64,000 nucleotides of DNA from Microvirga pakistanensis (GTDB lineage: Bacteria > Pseudomonadota > Alphaproteobacteria > Rhizobiales > Beijerinckiaceae). The notes under the pieces are model-generated. The model did no database searches, was not told the DNA's origin, and worked only from the letters and a program-made list of their open reading frames with translations. The position numbers and the translations under genes were made by a program. The stretch lies in NCBI RefSeq assembly GCF_004458765.1, contig NZ_SPJX01000491.1, forward strand, positions 1-64,000, in the 5' to 3' direction. Positions 43,801 through 52,544 of the stretch are shown here, piece by piece. Each line of letters starts with the position of its first letter. Positions within the stretch are counted from its first letter, which is position 1.

Positions 43801-44402
43801 GACTCGACCGAGATGGCCATGATGAGCCCGTCCTGATGCTCGGTGGCGTCGGGATGACGCGTGCCGAAGGCGACCGCGAAGCCTGCGAGCACGAGAGCGA
43901 CGACGAGCGCGAGATCGCCGATGAACGGCAGATTCGGCGGGGGCATGCCGTTGGATTTCGTGATGAACACGTCGAGCGAGGCCGAGACCGCCTTCAACTG
44001 GAGCGCGATATAGGGAATCGAGCCCACGAGCGCGATCAGGCTGACGATCGCGGCGACGCGCTCGCTCTTGCCGTAGCGGGCCGCGACGAAGTCGGCGATG
44101 GAGGAGATGTTCTGTGTCTTGGCGACGTGGATCACCCGTCCGACGAGAGCATGCCCGACGGTGATCACAAGAATGGGGCCGATATAGATCGCCAGGAAAT
44201 CGAGGCCGGAGCGGCTCGCGAGCCCTACCGAGCCGAAGAAGGTCCAGGAGGTGCAGTAGACGGCGAGCGCCAGGGCCGAGATGGTCGAGCGCCAAGGCCC
44301 CTGGACGAAGCGCCTGCCCGCATTGTCGCCCCAATAGGCGACGGTGAACAGGAAGCAGAGATAGACCAGCGCCGATAAGACAACCGCCCAGGTGGCGACC
44401 AT
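40893..44402 (-). CDS. Hybrid sensor histidine kinase with N-terminal Na+/solute symporter domain (CbrA-like), 1169 aa
   Basis: The first ~500 residues form about 13 membrane helices of the sodium:solute symporter family (WTFFGSVGLASRSGLDFLAI near 55). A PAS domain (about 655-760, ITVIDRDLRLLAWNQAFIDL) then a HisKA site (ASHDILQPLNAARL, His near 814) and an HATPase (LISNAIKYTPAGR, GLGIPPSKQ, GLGLGLSIVERIG) follow. The C-terminus is a receiver with Asp near 1098 (ADYHLDDTDGLEL). Such transporter-kinases sense or transport nutrients such as histidine. No separate response regulator is adjacent. Confidence 0.93.
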   Translation of the reverse strand: MVATWAVVLSALVYLCFLFTVAYWGDNAGRRFVQGPWRSTISALALAVYCTSWTFFGSVGLASRSGLDFLAIYIGPILVITVGHALVGRVIHVAKTQNISSIADFVAARYGKSERVAAIVSLIALVGSIPYIALQLKAVSASLDVFITKSNGMPPPNLPFIGDLALVVALVLAGFAVAFGTRHPDATEHQDGLIMAISVESVVKLVAFLTVGGYVTFVMFDGYEGITERLIALGTTDSLIERTSGFGSYITLILLSSCATLLLPRQFHVTVVENHSIRDLKRAAWMFPLYLVLINLFVIPIALAGLAMFPSDGIDRDMTVLALPLADQAGTIAVLTFLGGFSAATAMVIVDSVAVAVMISNHLVMPVVLRRRAFAGIDPGNFVIVVRRISIVLVILLGYAYYRVSGEAALAAIGLLSFAAVAQVAPAFLGGLIWSRGTALGASAGLIVGFLTWLYTLLLPSLVWDGVFWSDVVVSGPFGIQVLKPTALFGVDLPQLTHGVVWSLTLNIICYVAFSLWRPATAMEQIQANVFVGEPHASAAPSFRLFRASVTVDELRATVSRYLGEERTTRSFEGFSHSRGQALEPRAEADIHLLRYAEHLLASAIGTASSRLALSLLLRRRTVSTEAALKLLDDASAAIQHSRDLLQHALNYAKQGITVIDRDLRLLAWNQAFIDLYDMPPNFVQVGIGMERIVRYNAARGSYGPGKIDEQVAARLHSFQHDVEPVRLKLYPSGKVIEIRSNLLPDGGHVTTYTDVTDAVLAEEESRRANETLEQRVRERTEELTRLNEALRSAKAEADEANISKTRFLAAASHDILQPLNAARLYATSLVERDREAGDATLAENIDASLDAVEEILTAILDISRLDTGAMKPQWSSFRMDELLRQLQREFDPIAKEKGLKLTFVPTSLTVRSDRRLLRRLLQNLISNAIKYTPAGRVLVGARRRGSHLVLEVWDTGLGIPPSKQRIVFREFQRLDQGAKAARGLGLGLSIVERIGRVIKHPISLKSEVGRGSVFRVEVPVVAALPETVAAPEPPKTMTTVLSGLRVLVIDNEPAILEGMRLLLSGWSCEVWTASDLETAHQVLRNNKALPEVIIADYHLDDTDGLELIKALRWKTQVNTPAVLVTADRTPVVRDAAAAMHVHVLNKPLKPAALRALLTQWRATRVAAE

Positions 44403-44718
44403 ATGCCCTGAACCCTTACAAGAAATCCGGAAACCAGCTTTACCTCCTGGAAAGGCTCAGCGCCACTGGCAGGACAGCGCAGGGAAAGGCGCTTCACTCC
44501 GCCGGTGTGAATCGGTCGTCCATCCTGGTGACGACCGCTCCGTTCCACCATCCATGCATGCCGGGCTGAACCGAGGATCCATGGCCCCGTACGCCGGCAG
44601 GGAGTTGCCGATGGTCGTCTGCCCTCGGGTTGGCAGCGCCTCCCGGCTCCTCAACCTTGACGGCTTCATGCCACCGGACACCTATTCCACTTGACAGGCA
44701 TACGAAGAGGATCCAGCC
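44403..44718. other. 316-bp intergenic region upstream of mscL with hairpin potential
   Basis: It holds a perfect 8-bp stem CGGTCGTC...GACGACCG (44513-44520 with 44530-44537, 9-nt loop) and a GGTTG...CAACC arm near 44633-44661. Short open frames on both strands have no ribosome binding sites and I do not count them as genes. It could be the mscL leader, but I recognise no known riboswitch. Confidence 0.3.
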
Positions 44719-45153
44719 ATGTGGAACGAGTTCAAGCAATTCGCCTTGCGGGGCAATGTAGTCGATCTGGCCATCGGCATCATCATCGGCGCGGCCTTCG
44801 GCAAGATCGTCGATTCCCTGGTCGGCGACATCTTCATGCCCATGATCGGAGCCGTCACGGGTGGCCTCGATTTCTCGAACTACTTCACGCCTCTCTCCGG
44901 CACGGTCACCGCCACGGCCTTGAGCGAAGCCAAGAACCAGGGCGCCGTGCTGGCCTGGGGCAACTTCATCACGGTCGCCATCAACTTCATCATCATTGCC
45001 TGGATTCTGTTCCTGCTGGTCAAGGGCATGAACCGCCTGCGCCGCACAGAGGATGCCAAAACCGGCACGGCCGAGAAGCCGCCGGAAATCCCGGCCGACG
45101 TGAAGCTGCTCACGGAAATCCGCGATCTGATGAAAACGGGCCGCACCCTGTGA
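44719..45153 (+). CDS. mscL: Large-conductance mechanosensitive channel MscL, 144 aa
   Basis: The N-terminus [20 protein letters not shown] is the MscL signature with the first pore-lining helix, and a second helix ([19 protein letters not shown]) and a charged C-terminal bundle ([14 protein letters not shown]) follow. It opens under membrane tension to release solutes in osmotic downshift. Length is close to the E. coli protein (136 aa). The ATG at 44719 lies after AGAGGATCC; the upstream region is 316 bp long. Confidence 0.97.
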   Translation: MWNEFKQFALRGNVVDLAIGIIIGAAFGKIVDSLVGDIFMPMIGAVTGGLDFSNYFTPLSGTVTATALSEAKNQGAVLAWGNFITVAINFIIIAWILFLLVKGMNRLRRTEDAKTGTAEKPPEIPADVKLLTEIRDLMKTGRTL

Positions 45154-45270
45154 TCCATCACAGGTTTCGATGGAATTCTTCGCTTCTTGTCATGGATGTC
45201 CCCTGAAGGCTTGCCTTCGGCGGGTGGACGGGCCATCCCTGTGCACCCGCATGGCAAGGACCAGCCTCAG

Positions 45271-46473
45271 ATGAACGCATCCGTTTCGGTACCCTCGACC
45301 TTAAACCTCCGGCCGGAAGCCCAGCAGGCTCCCACCAGCGGCATCGTGGATGTGTTCTCCTATGGACGAGGGCGTCCCGGCATCATTCCGCTCTGGGTGG
45401 GCGAGGGCGATCTTGCGACGCCGTCCTTCATCTGCGAGGCGGCCGCCCGCTCGCTGAAGGACGGGGAAACCTTTTACACGTATCAGCGCGGCATTCCCGA
45501 ACTGCGCCAGGCCATCGCCGGCTATCATGAAAAGGTTTACCGCAAGGCGTTCGATCCGGAGCGTTTCTTCGTCACGTCCGGCGGCATGCCAGCCATGCAG
45601 ATCGCCTTCCGCATGGTATGCGGCACCGGGGACGAGGTCCTGATCCCGACCCCCGCCTGGCCGAATTTCGTCGGCGCCATCACGATTGCGGGCGCGCGCC
45701 CGGTTCCCGTGCCCATGAGGATCGATGCCCGGGGCTGGCACCTCGATGTCGAGCGGCTGGAGCAGGCCATCACCCCTCGCACCCGCGTCGTCGTGTTGAA
45801 CTCCCCCTCCAACCCCACCGGGTGGACGGCAAGCCACGACGATCTGCGCGCCGTGCTCGACATGGCGCGCCGCCGTGGATTGTGGATCGTGGCGGACGAG
45901 ATCTATGGTCGGTTCATCCACGACCCCGTGCTGGCGGTCGAGGGGCGCGCGCCGTCCTTCCGCGATGTCATGGCGCCGGAGGACCGGGTTCTGTTCGTCC
46001 AGACCTTCTCGAAGAACTGGGCGATGACCGGATGGCGGCTCGGCTGGCTCGAGGCGCCGCCCGAGCTGGGTCAGGTGATCGAGAACCTGGTTCAGTACCA
46101 GACCTCCGGCACGCCCACCTTCATCCAGCGGGCGGGCGTCGCGGCCATCGACCAGGGCGAAGAGTTCCTGGCAGACCAGATCGCCCGCGCCAAGCGCGGC
46201 CGCAGCATCGTCGAGCGGCTCGCGGAGACGGGTCTGATCGAGCTGCCGGCTCCGACCGGCGCGTTCTATGCCTTCCTGAGGATCAAGGGGGCGACCGATT
46301 CCAAGGCCATCGCCTTCCGTCTCATCGACGAGGCGAATGTCGGCCTTGCCCCGGGAAACGCCTTCGGCGACGCGGGAGAGGGCTATCTGCGCCTGTGCTA
46401 TCTCCGCAAGGCCGAGGATCTCGAGGAGGCGGTGAAGCGCATCGCCGCGGCCCTGCCGAAGCTCGTCGCTTGA
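45271..46473 (+). CDS. Pyridoxal phosphate-dependent aminotransferase, class I/II, 400 aa
   Basis: Fold type I motifs are present: SGGMPAMQIAFRM, PTPAWPNF, NSPSNPTGW, DEIYGRFIH and FSKNWAMTGWRLGW with the PLP-binding Lys. The C-terminal half is normal in length. It transfers an amino group between an amino acid and a 2-oxo acid; the exact pair is not evident. The start at 45271 (MNASVSV) has AAGGA 10 nt upstream; an earlier in-frame start at 45187 is less likely. Confidence 0.94.
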   Translation: MNASVSVPSTLNLRPEAQQAPTSGIVDVFSYGRGRPGIIPLWVGEGDLATPSFICEAAARSLKDGETFYTYQRGIPELRQAIAGYHEKVYRKAFDPERFFVTSGGMPAMQIAFRMVCGTGDEVLIPTPAWPNFVGAITIAGARPVPVPMRIDARGWHLDVERLEQAITPRTRVVVLNSPSNPTGWTASHDDLRAVLDMARRRGLWIVADEIYGRFIHDPVLAVEGRAPSFRDVMAPEDRVLFVQTFSKNWAMTGWRLGWLEAPPELGQVIENLVQYQTSGTPTFIQRAGVAAIDQGEEFLADQIARAKRGRSIVERLAETGLIELPAPTGAFYAFLRIKGATDSKAIAFRLIDEANVGLAPGNAFGDAGEGYLRLCYLRKAEDLEEAVKRIAAALPKLVA

Positions 46474-46590
46474 GCACCGGGCGTAGGAGGCCGGCCATGC
46501 ATACCCCGTCGGCGAATCCGGCGATTGACCTGAAGACCGGGGGGCTTCATTGAGCGGTCAGGCCTTTCAAGGCTTCCGACCGTTCACGAT

Positions 46591-47625
46591 ATGCCTCATA
46601 TTCTCGCACATATTGCTCAGATCCTGATCGCCGGATGCGGCGGGCTCCTCTTCTACTGGCTCGGCGTGCCGGCCGCATGGCTTTCGGGCGCCGCCATCGC
46701 GGCAACCCTGTGGGGCCTGTCGGGGTACTCCGTCCCCATGCCGCGGGCGCTCGTCGATGCGGCGATGCTCATCTCCGGGGCGGCCATGGGGGCCGGGGTG
46801 ACCCCGGCCGCCATCGACGCCATGGGGCGCTATCCGGGCAGTCTCGTGCTGCTGGTTGCCGGCGTTGCGGCGATCTCGTTGACGTCCACGCTCTGGCTGA
46901 CGCGCGTCTTAGGCTGGCGGCCGGCCGATGCCCTGCTGGCCTCGGTGCCCGGCGCCCTCTCGACGGTGCTCGCCGTTGCCGCGAATCGCAAGGCGGACGT
47001 GCCCTCCGTCGCGATTGTGCAGAACGTGCGTCTTTTCGTGCTGATCGCGCTTCTGCCGAGCGTCATCGTGGCAATCGGGGGAGGTGGGCAGACGAATGCG
47101 CTGATTGGCCAGGGCATGCCTATCGAAAGCCCGGGCGGGTTGGCCATCATCCTGTTCGGCGGGCTCGCCCTTGGTTTCCTCCTCAGGAGGCTCAAGGTTG
47201 CCGCTCCCATTCTGCTGGGCGCGATGATCGTCAGCTCGGTCAGTCACGGAACCGAAATCGTCACCGGCGTCATTCCGCCCGTGATTGCAACCGGCGGCCT
47301 CGTGCTGATCGGCCTCTTCATCGCAGAGCGTTTCCGCAACATCCGACGCTCCACCTTGAAGCGCGCGATCGTCGCGGCCTTGGGCTCGTTTTCCGTCGGC
47401 ATGGCCATTGCCGTGATCTTCTCCGCCCTCGCGGCCTGGGTCGCGGGCGTGAGCTTCGCCAACAGCCTCGTGGCCTTTGCGCCCGGCGGCCTCGAAGCCA
47501 TGACCGTGCTGGCGCTCGTGCTCGGCCTGGATCCGCTTTACGTCGGCATCCACCATCTCGTCCGCTTCCTCGGCATCGGCCTGGTTCTGCCGTTTCTGAT
47601 CGGCTGGCTGCAGAGGCGGGCATGA
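46591..47625 (+). CDS. AbrB family membrane protein (PF05145), 344 aa
   Basis: About ten membrane helices are arranged as two repeats (each with SGAAMGAGVTP- and APGGLEAMTVLAL-like segments), as in the AbrB-duplication family often mis-annotated as ammonia monooxygenase or transcriptional regulator. E. coli AbrB was linked to aidB expression, but the protein is an integral membrane one and probably a transporter. It stands alone between the aminotransferase and the RpiR gene. Confidence 0.9.
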   Translation: MPHILAHIAQILIAGCGGLLFYWLGVPAAWLSGAAIAATLWGLSGYSVPMPRALVDAAMLISGAAMGAGVTPAAIDAMGRYPGSLVLLVAGVAAISLTSTLWLTRVLGWRPADALLASVPGALSTVLAVAANRKADVPSVAIVQNVRLFVLIALLPSVIVAIGGGGQTNALIGQGMPIESPGGLAIILFGGLALGFLLRRLKVAAPILLGAMIVSSVSHGTEIVTGVIPPVIATGGLVLIGLFIAERFRNIRRSTLKRAIVAALGSFSVGMAIAVIFSALAAWVAGVSFANSLVAFAPGGLEAMTVLALVLGLDPLYVGIHHLVRFLGIGLVLPFLIGWLQRRA

Positions 47626-47682
47626 TCGGCTGGATCGGTGACTTCCGAGCACAAGTCTCTTGCGACGAAGGCCGCGTGAGGC

Positions 47683-48555
47683 TTACGGCTTCTCGTTTCG
47701 CAGCCGCTCGACCGCTTCCATTCTGGGCTTCGCGGTCTCCCACAGGCGCTTCGTCACGGCGGCCACGAGAGCTTCCGTGATCAGGAGAAGGCCGGCGGAC
47801 GAATCCCAGTTCGAGGGCGCCACGATATGCGCCGGCAGAACGTGGCGGGCCACCCGGGCGATCGGCGAGAGCCAGGGGTCCGTCAGCAGGATGACGGTTG
47901 CGCCCTGCTTGGCCCCCGCCTCGCACAGGGCGGTCACGTCCTCCTGGTAGCGGCGGATGTCGAACGCGACGATCACGTCCTTCTTGCCGATCTCGATCAT
48001 CCGGTCCCGCCAGAGCACAGGCTGGCCCTCGATGTAGTCCACGTGACTGCGCACGATGCGAAGATGGCTTTCCGCATAGCGCGCCAACGCGCCGGTGAAG
48101 CGGCCGCCCGTGAAGTGGATGGGGCGACGCTGATCGCTCAGGAGTTCCACGACGGCATCGAACTCGGCGGGGGCGATGTTCTCCACGGTCGCGCGCAGGT
48201 TGCCGATGACGGATTCGGCGAAGGAGGCCAGTGCCGGGGCGCCATGAGTCTTGTCGGACGGGCTCGCCTTGGCGAGCGGTGAAAGGAGTTGCGCCTCCAG
48301 CTCCTCGCGCAGGTGCTTCTGGAACTCCGGAAAGCCGCTGAACCCGAGCCGCGTGACGAAACGGAGGACGGACGGCGCCGAAATTCCGGCCCGGGAGGCG
48401 AACTCCGCGACTGTGTCGAGCCCGGCGAACGGATAATGGCTGAGCAGCATGTGCGCCGCCCGTTTCTCGCTCGGGGTGAAGGAATCCATCTCGAGGCGAA
48501 TGCGCTCGGCAAGGCTCGGCGGGTCGACATGGGGAACGGAGCTGTCGCTTTTCAT
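47683..48555 (-). CDS. MurR/RpiR family transcriptional regulator, 290 aa
   Basis: An N-terminal HTH_6 domain (about 10-90, FTPSEKRAAHMLLSHYPFAG and AGISAPSVLRFVTRLGF) is joined to a SIS sugar-isomerase-like domain (about 120-270; FTGGRFTGALARYAESHL, AFDIRRYQEDVTALCEAG). RpiR proteins sense sugar phosphates or amine metabolites. It is divergent from the amidohydrolase/permease/glutamine-synthetase cluster, 138 bp away, and so probably controls it. The gap has TGTTAC/CTGTAC/CTGTAAG-like half sites. Confidence 0.93.
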   Translation of the reverse strand: MKSDSSVPHVDPPSLAERIRLEMDSFTPSEKRAAHMLLSHYPFAGLDTVAEFASRAGISAPSVLRFVTRLGFSGFPEFQKHLREELEAQLLSPLAKASPSDKTHGAPALASFAESVIGNLRATVENIAPAEFDAVVELLSDQRRPIHFTGGRFTGALARYAESHLRIVRSHVDYIEGQPVLWRDRMIEIGKKDVIVAFDIRRYQEDVTALCEAGAKQGATVILLTDPWLSPIARVARHVLPAHIVAPSNWDSSAGLLLITEALVAAVTKRLWETAKPRMEAVERLRNEKP

Positions 48556-48693
48556 GATGGATTGTTACAGTTCCCTCCTTGACGCCACCCAAAAGCTGTA
48601 CCAAAAATTTCAAACAAGCAAAACCTGTAAGAAACGTACCAAGCGTCGGAATGGGGGATACCGGCCTGCCTCGGCAGAGCAAGGGAGCACCGC

Positions 48694-49479
48694 ATGATGC
48701 ATGCGAGTCGGATGGTGGCCGGCCACGAGCCCGCCCAGGCGGCCGAGCCGGTCGCCCTGGTGGAGAACCCTGAAGGGAGCTCGCCCATTCTCCTCATCTG
48801 CGAGCACGCCTCCAGGCATCTTCCGGGCCGTTATGGCACACTCGGACTCGATCCCGAACAGCTCGAGAGCCATATCGCCTGGGACCCGGGCGCCCTCGGG
48901 GTCGCGAAGGAGCTGTCGCGGCTTCTCGATGCGCCGCTGATCCATGCGGGCGTTTCGCGGCTGGTGCTCGACCTGAACCGCGATCCGGCGGCGCCCGATT
49001 CCATCTGGACCTTGAGCGAGCGCACGGTCGTCCCCGGTAACCAGAACCTCGACCCGGCCGAGCGCGCCTATCGTGTTCGAGAGGTGTACGAGGCGTTTCA
49101 CGGGATAGTCGACCGGTTCATCGAGCCTCGCGCGGGGACGGGGCAGACGCGCAGCGTCGTCACCATCCATTCGTTCACGCCCGTTTACCGCGATGTGCCG
49201 CGTCCCTGGCATGTGGGCCTCATCTTCGATCGCGACGAGCGCTTCGCGCGCAGCGTGGAGGGCGGGCTGCGCCAGGACCCGATGCTCGTCGTGGGCATGA
49301 ACCAACCCTATTCGCCAGCGGACCGGGTGTTCCACACCCTCGAGCGCCATGCCGATAGGCGCGGGCTCGCGCCGCTGATGATCGAAATCCGCAATGATCT
49401 GATCCGCACGGAAGACGGACAGGCGTCGTGGGCTCGCCGCCTTGCGCCACTTTTGAGGGAGGGGGCGCAAAGGCTGTAA
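48694..49479 (+). CDS. N-formylglutamate amidohydrolase-like protein, 261 aa
   Basis: The product has the family landmarks ILLICEHASRHLPGRYG, HIAWDPGALGVA, SRLVLDLNRDP, VVTIHSFTPVYRDVPRPW and MIEIRNDLI. N-formylglutamate amidohydrolase (HutG type) hydrolyses formylglutamate to glutamate and formate with a metal ion. No histidine-degradation genes are near. In this cluster a hydrolase acting on a gamma-glutamyl amide is a reasonable alternative role, as inferred below. The ATG has AGGGAG upstream; Met at 48697 is possible. Confidence 0.88.
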   Translation: MMHASRMVAGHEPAQAAEPVALVENPEGSSPILLICEHASRHLPGRYGTLGLDPEQLESHIAWDPGALGVAKELSRLLDAPLIHAGVSRLVLDLNRDPAAPDSIWTLSERTVVPGNQNLDPAERAYRVREVYEAFHGIVDRFIEPRAGTGQTRSVVTIHSFTPVYRDVPRPWHVGLIFDRDERFARSVEGGLRQDPMLVVGMNQPYSPADRVFHTLERHADRRGLAPLMIEIRNDLIRTEDGQASWARRLAPLLREGAQRL

Positions 49480-49543
49480 CGGAATGCCATGGCGCATGAG
49501 GCGCTTTGGTTCGAGAGGCAGACTATTCGTGGAGGAAGAGTCG

Positions 49544-51079
49544 ATGTCATTGGGACAAGGAAGTTCAGGGGTTCATGCCCCGCCAGCCGGAGCGCAGAAT
49601 GCCGCCGGCGTCACCTATACGACCGTGGATGAAACCTATTTCGAGGCGCGGCGTCTCAAGCGCCACGCGCGCGTCTGGTCGCTCTGGGCGCTGGGCGTCG
49701 GGGCCGTGATCTCGGGCCATTACTCAGGCTGGAACCTCGGGTTGGCCAATGGTTTCGGCTCCATGTTCTTCGCCACCATCATCATCGCCATCATGTATCT
49801 GGGCCTCACCTTCTCGATCGCCGAGATGTCGCCGGCCCTGCCGCATACGGGCGGCGCCTATTCCTTCGCGCGCACCTCCATGGGGCCCTGGGCGGGATAC
49901 ATCACGGGTATCGCCGAGAACATCGAGTTCGTGCTCACCCCGGCGGTGATCGTGTTCTTCATCGGCTCGTATCTGTCGGCGATCTTCGGCACGGCCCCGG
50001 AGTTCCAGCCGGTCTACTGGGTGCTCTGCTATGCCTTGTTCGTGGGCCTCAACATCGTCGGCGTCGAGCTCTCGTTCAAGGTGACCGTCACGGTGACGGT
50101 GCTGGCCCTGGCATGCCTCGTGGTGTTCTACGTGTCGGTGCTGCTCTCGGGGCAGTTCGACTTCTCGCGCTGGGCGCTCAACATCGGCCCCGATGGCGCC
50201 GAGCTGCCGAACGGCGGCGGGCCGTTCCTGCCGATGGGCATCGCCGGCATCTTCGCCACCATGCCGTTCGCCGTGTGGCTGTTCCTCGCCATCGAGCAGC
50301 TGCCGCTGGCGGCCGAGGAATCCCACGATCCGCAGCGCGACATGCCCAAGGGCATCATCGCCGGTATCCTCACGCTGATCGTCTCCGCCTTCTGCGTGGT
50401 GTTCCTGAACTCGGGCATCGCACCGGGGTCGTTCGGGATCGCGAAATCCGGCGAGCCGCTGCTCGATGGCTTCCGCACCCTCTTCGGAACGGATATCGCG
50501 AAGATCCTGGCGGCTGTCGCCGTGATCGGCCTCATCGCCTCGTTCCACACGATCATCTTCGCCTTCGGGCGGCAGATCTACTCGCTCTCGCGGGCCGGCT
50601 ACTTCCCGTCCTTCCTGTCGGTCACCCACGGGACACGCAAGTCGCCGCATGTGGCGCTCATCACGGGTGCGCTGCTGGGCCTTGCCGTGATGCTGATCAT
50701 CTGGTTCGTCAGGGGATCGGAGGCCGGCGCCACGGTCATCGGCGGCACATTGCTCAACATGGCTGTCGCAGGCGCCATGCTGGCCTATTTCATGCAGGGC
50801 ATGTCCTACGTCGTCCTCAAGAAGAAGTTCCCGCATCTGGCGCGGCCCTACAGGAGCCCGTTCGGCATCGCAGGCGCGGTCGTCTGCATGGTGATCGCCG
50901 CCGTCACCCTGTACTTCCAGTTCACCGATCCGGTGTTCCGGACAGCCGTGTTCGGCGTGGCGATCTACTACGCCGTGATGATGGCCTATTTCCTGCTGAT
51001 CGGGCGCCATAAGCTCATCCTCTCGCCGGAGGAGGAGTTCGCTCTCACAAAGGGCGAGGCCGAGTACAGGTCCTATTGA
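49544..51079 (+). CDS. eat: Amino acid/ethanolamine permease (APC superfamily), 511 aa
   Basis: Twelve membrane helices and motifs such as GVGAVISGHYSGWNLGLANG and EMSPALPHTGGAYSFARTSM place it in the APC family, closest by pattern to ethanolamine permeases (the GHYSGWN stretch is typical of that group). It would import ethanolamine or a similar amine using the proton gradient. ATG at 49544 follows GGAGGAAGAG. It stands between the amidohydrolase and the glutamine synthetase-like genes, all reading the same way. Confidence 0.88.
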   Translation: MSLGQGSSGVHAPPAGAQNAAGVTYTTVDETYFEARRLKRHARVWSLWALGVGAVISGHYSGWNLGLANGFGSMFFATIIIAIMYLGLTFSIAEMSPALPHTGGAYSFARTSMGPWAGYITGIAENIEFVLTPAVIVFFIGSYLSAIFGTAPEFQPVYWVLCYALFVGLNIVGVELSFKVTVTVTVLALACLVVFYVSVLLSGQFDFSRWALNIGPDGAELPNGGGPFLPMGIAGIFATMPFAVWLFLAIEQLPLAAEESHDPQRDMPKGIIAGILTLIVSAFCVVFLNSGIAPGSFGIAKSGEPLLDGFRTLFGTDIAKILAAVAVIGLIASFHTIIFAFGRQIYSLSRAGYFPSFLSVTHGTRKSPHVALITGALLGLAVMLIIWFVRGSEAGATVIGGTLLNMAVAGAMLAYFMQGMSYVVLKKKFPHLARPYRSPFGIAGAVVCMVIAAVTLYFQFTDPVFRTAVFGVAIYYAVMMAYFLLIGRHKLILSPEEEFALTKGEAEYRSY

Positions 51080-51140
51080 TCGCAGTCCGGGAGCGCGCAC
51101 GATGTGCGCTCCCTCCACCTTTTCGTTGGGATTTTCGAGC

Positions 51141-52511
51141 ATGACCGCTCCCACAATCAAGAACGCTGCCGATGCCGTGGAATATGTGCGCAGCCGCGAC
51201 CTGCCTTTCGTGAAGATCGGGCTGACCGATGTCGACGGCATCATGCGCGGCAAATACATGGCCCGCGACAAGTTCGAATCCGCGCTCGAGAAAGGATTCG
51301 GCTTCTGCGACGTGGTTCTCGGCTGGGACTCCAACGATCAGCTCTACGACAACACCACGCTGACCGGCTGGCACACCGCCTATCCGGACGCGACCGCGCG
51401 CGTTCTGCCCGAGACGATGCGCCTCATCCCGTTCGAGAACGACCTGCCGTTCTTCCTGGCGGAGTTCGACGGCTATGCGGAGCCCGCCTGTCCACGCGGC
51501 GTGCTGCGGCGCGTGCTGAAGAAGGCGGAGGATATGGGCTTTGCCGTGTCGGCCGCAGCGGAGTTCGAGTTCTTCCTCTTCGAGGAAACGCCTCATTCCG
51601 TCCGCGAGAAGGACTACCGGAACCTGAAGAACATCACCCCAGGCTTCTTCGGCTATTCGGTGCTGCGCTCGGGCGTGCACGCGGATTTCTACCATGAGCT
51701 CCTCGATCTTGCGAACAGGATGGATTTCGAGATCGAGGGTCTGCACACCGAAACCGGCCCCGGCGTGCTCGAAGCCGCGATCCGGGTCGACGATGCGCTG
51801 CGTGCGGCCGACAAGGCGGTTCTGTTCAAGACCTATACGAAGATCCTGGCCCAGCGGCGCGGCTGGATGGCCACATTCATGGCCAAATGGTCTTCTGACT
51901 GGCCCGGCCAGTCGGGCCACCTGCATTCGTCGTTGCGCGACCGCTTGACGGGCAAGGGCGCGTTCTATGACGGGCAGGCGAAGCACGGCATGTCCGACAC
52001 CATGCGCTGGTATGTGGGAGGCCAGCAGCAGCTGATGCCCGAGATCCTCGCCATGGTGGCCTGCACGGTGAACAGCTACACCCGTCTCATTCCGGGTTTC
52101 TGGGCTCCCACCGACTCCGCCTGGGGGGTGGAAAACCGCACTACGGCGCTGCGCGTCATCCCCGGTTCCGAGAAGTCGCAGCGCGTGGAGTACCGGGTCG
52201 CCGCCGCCGACATCAATCCCTATATCGCCCTTGCCGCCGCCATCGGCTCCGGCCTCTGGGGCATTGAGAACCGCGTCGATCCCGGCGAGCCGATCCAGGG
52301 CAATGCCTATACGGTGGAACACCCCAAAGAGCGGGCCCTGCCGCGCTCCCTGGGCGAGGCCGCCGAGCGGCTGAGGAACTCGCAGGCCGCGCGCCAGCTC
52401 TTCGGCGATACCTTCGTGGATCATTACGCGGCAACGCGCGAATGGGAGGAGCGGGAGGCGCGCAAGGCCATCACCGACTGGCAGCTCGCCCGTTACTTCG
52501 AAATCATCTAA
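51141..52511 (+). CDS. Glutamine synthetase-family gamma-glutamyl ligase, 456 aa
   Basis: The catalytic GS domain is clear: AEFEFFLFEE, HTETGPGVLEAAI (Glu metal ligands), GQSGHLHSSL, RLIPGFWAPTDSAWG and RVEYRVAAADINPYIALAA. It belongs to the GlnA-like group (PuuA, GlnA3/GlnA4, IpuC type) that attaches glutamate to amines. The tyrosine-adenylylation loop of true GlnA (NLYDLPP type) is not seen at the C-terminus. The neighbouring permease, aldehyde dehydrogenase and alcohol dehydrogenase suggest a gamma-glutamyl-amine substrate. Met at 51141 is the start. Confidence 0.9.
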   Translation: MTAPTIKNAADAVEYVRSRDLPFVKIGLTDVDGIMRGKYMARDKFESALEKGFGFCDVVLGWDSNDQLYDNTTLTGWHTAYPDATARVLPETMRLIPFENDLPFFLAEFDGYAEPACPRGVLRRVLKKAEDMGFAVSAAAEFEFFLFEETPHSVREKDYRNLKNITPGFFGYSVLRSGVHADFYHELLDLANRMDFEIEGLHTETGPGVLEAAIRVDDALRAADKAVLFKTYTKILAQRRGWMATFMAKWSSDWPGQSGHLHSSLRDRLTGKGAFYDGQAKHGMSDTMRWYVGGQQQLMPEILAMVACTVNSYTRLIPGFWAPTDSAWGVENRTTALRVIPGSEKSQRVEYRVAAADINPYIALAAAIGSGLWGIENRVDPGEPIQGNAYTVEHPKERALPRSLGEAAERLRNSQAARQLFGDTFVDHYAATREWEEREARKAITDWQLARYFEII

Positions 52512-52544
52512 AAGCCTTTTTGACGTTCAACACAGGAGAAGACG

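Noticed and set aside
44392..44694. A 100-codon open frame upstream of mscL
   Set aside because: No ribosome binding site, overlaps the kinase start and has no recognisable sequence.
49724..51334. A 536-codon minus-strand open frame opposite the permease
   Set aside because: Same shadow pattern; the plus strand holds a clear APC permease.
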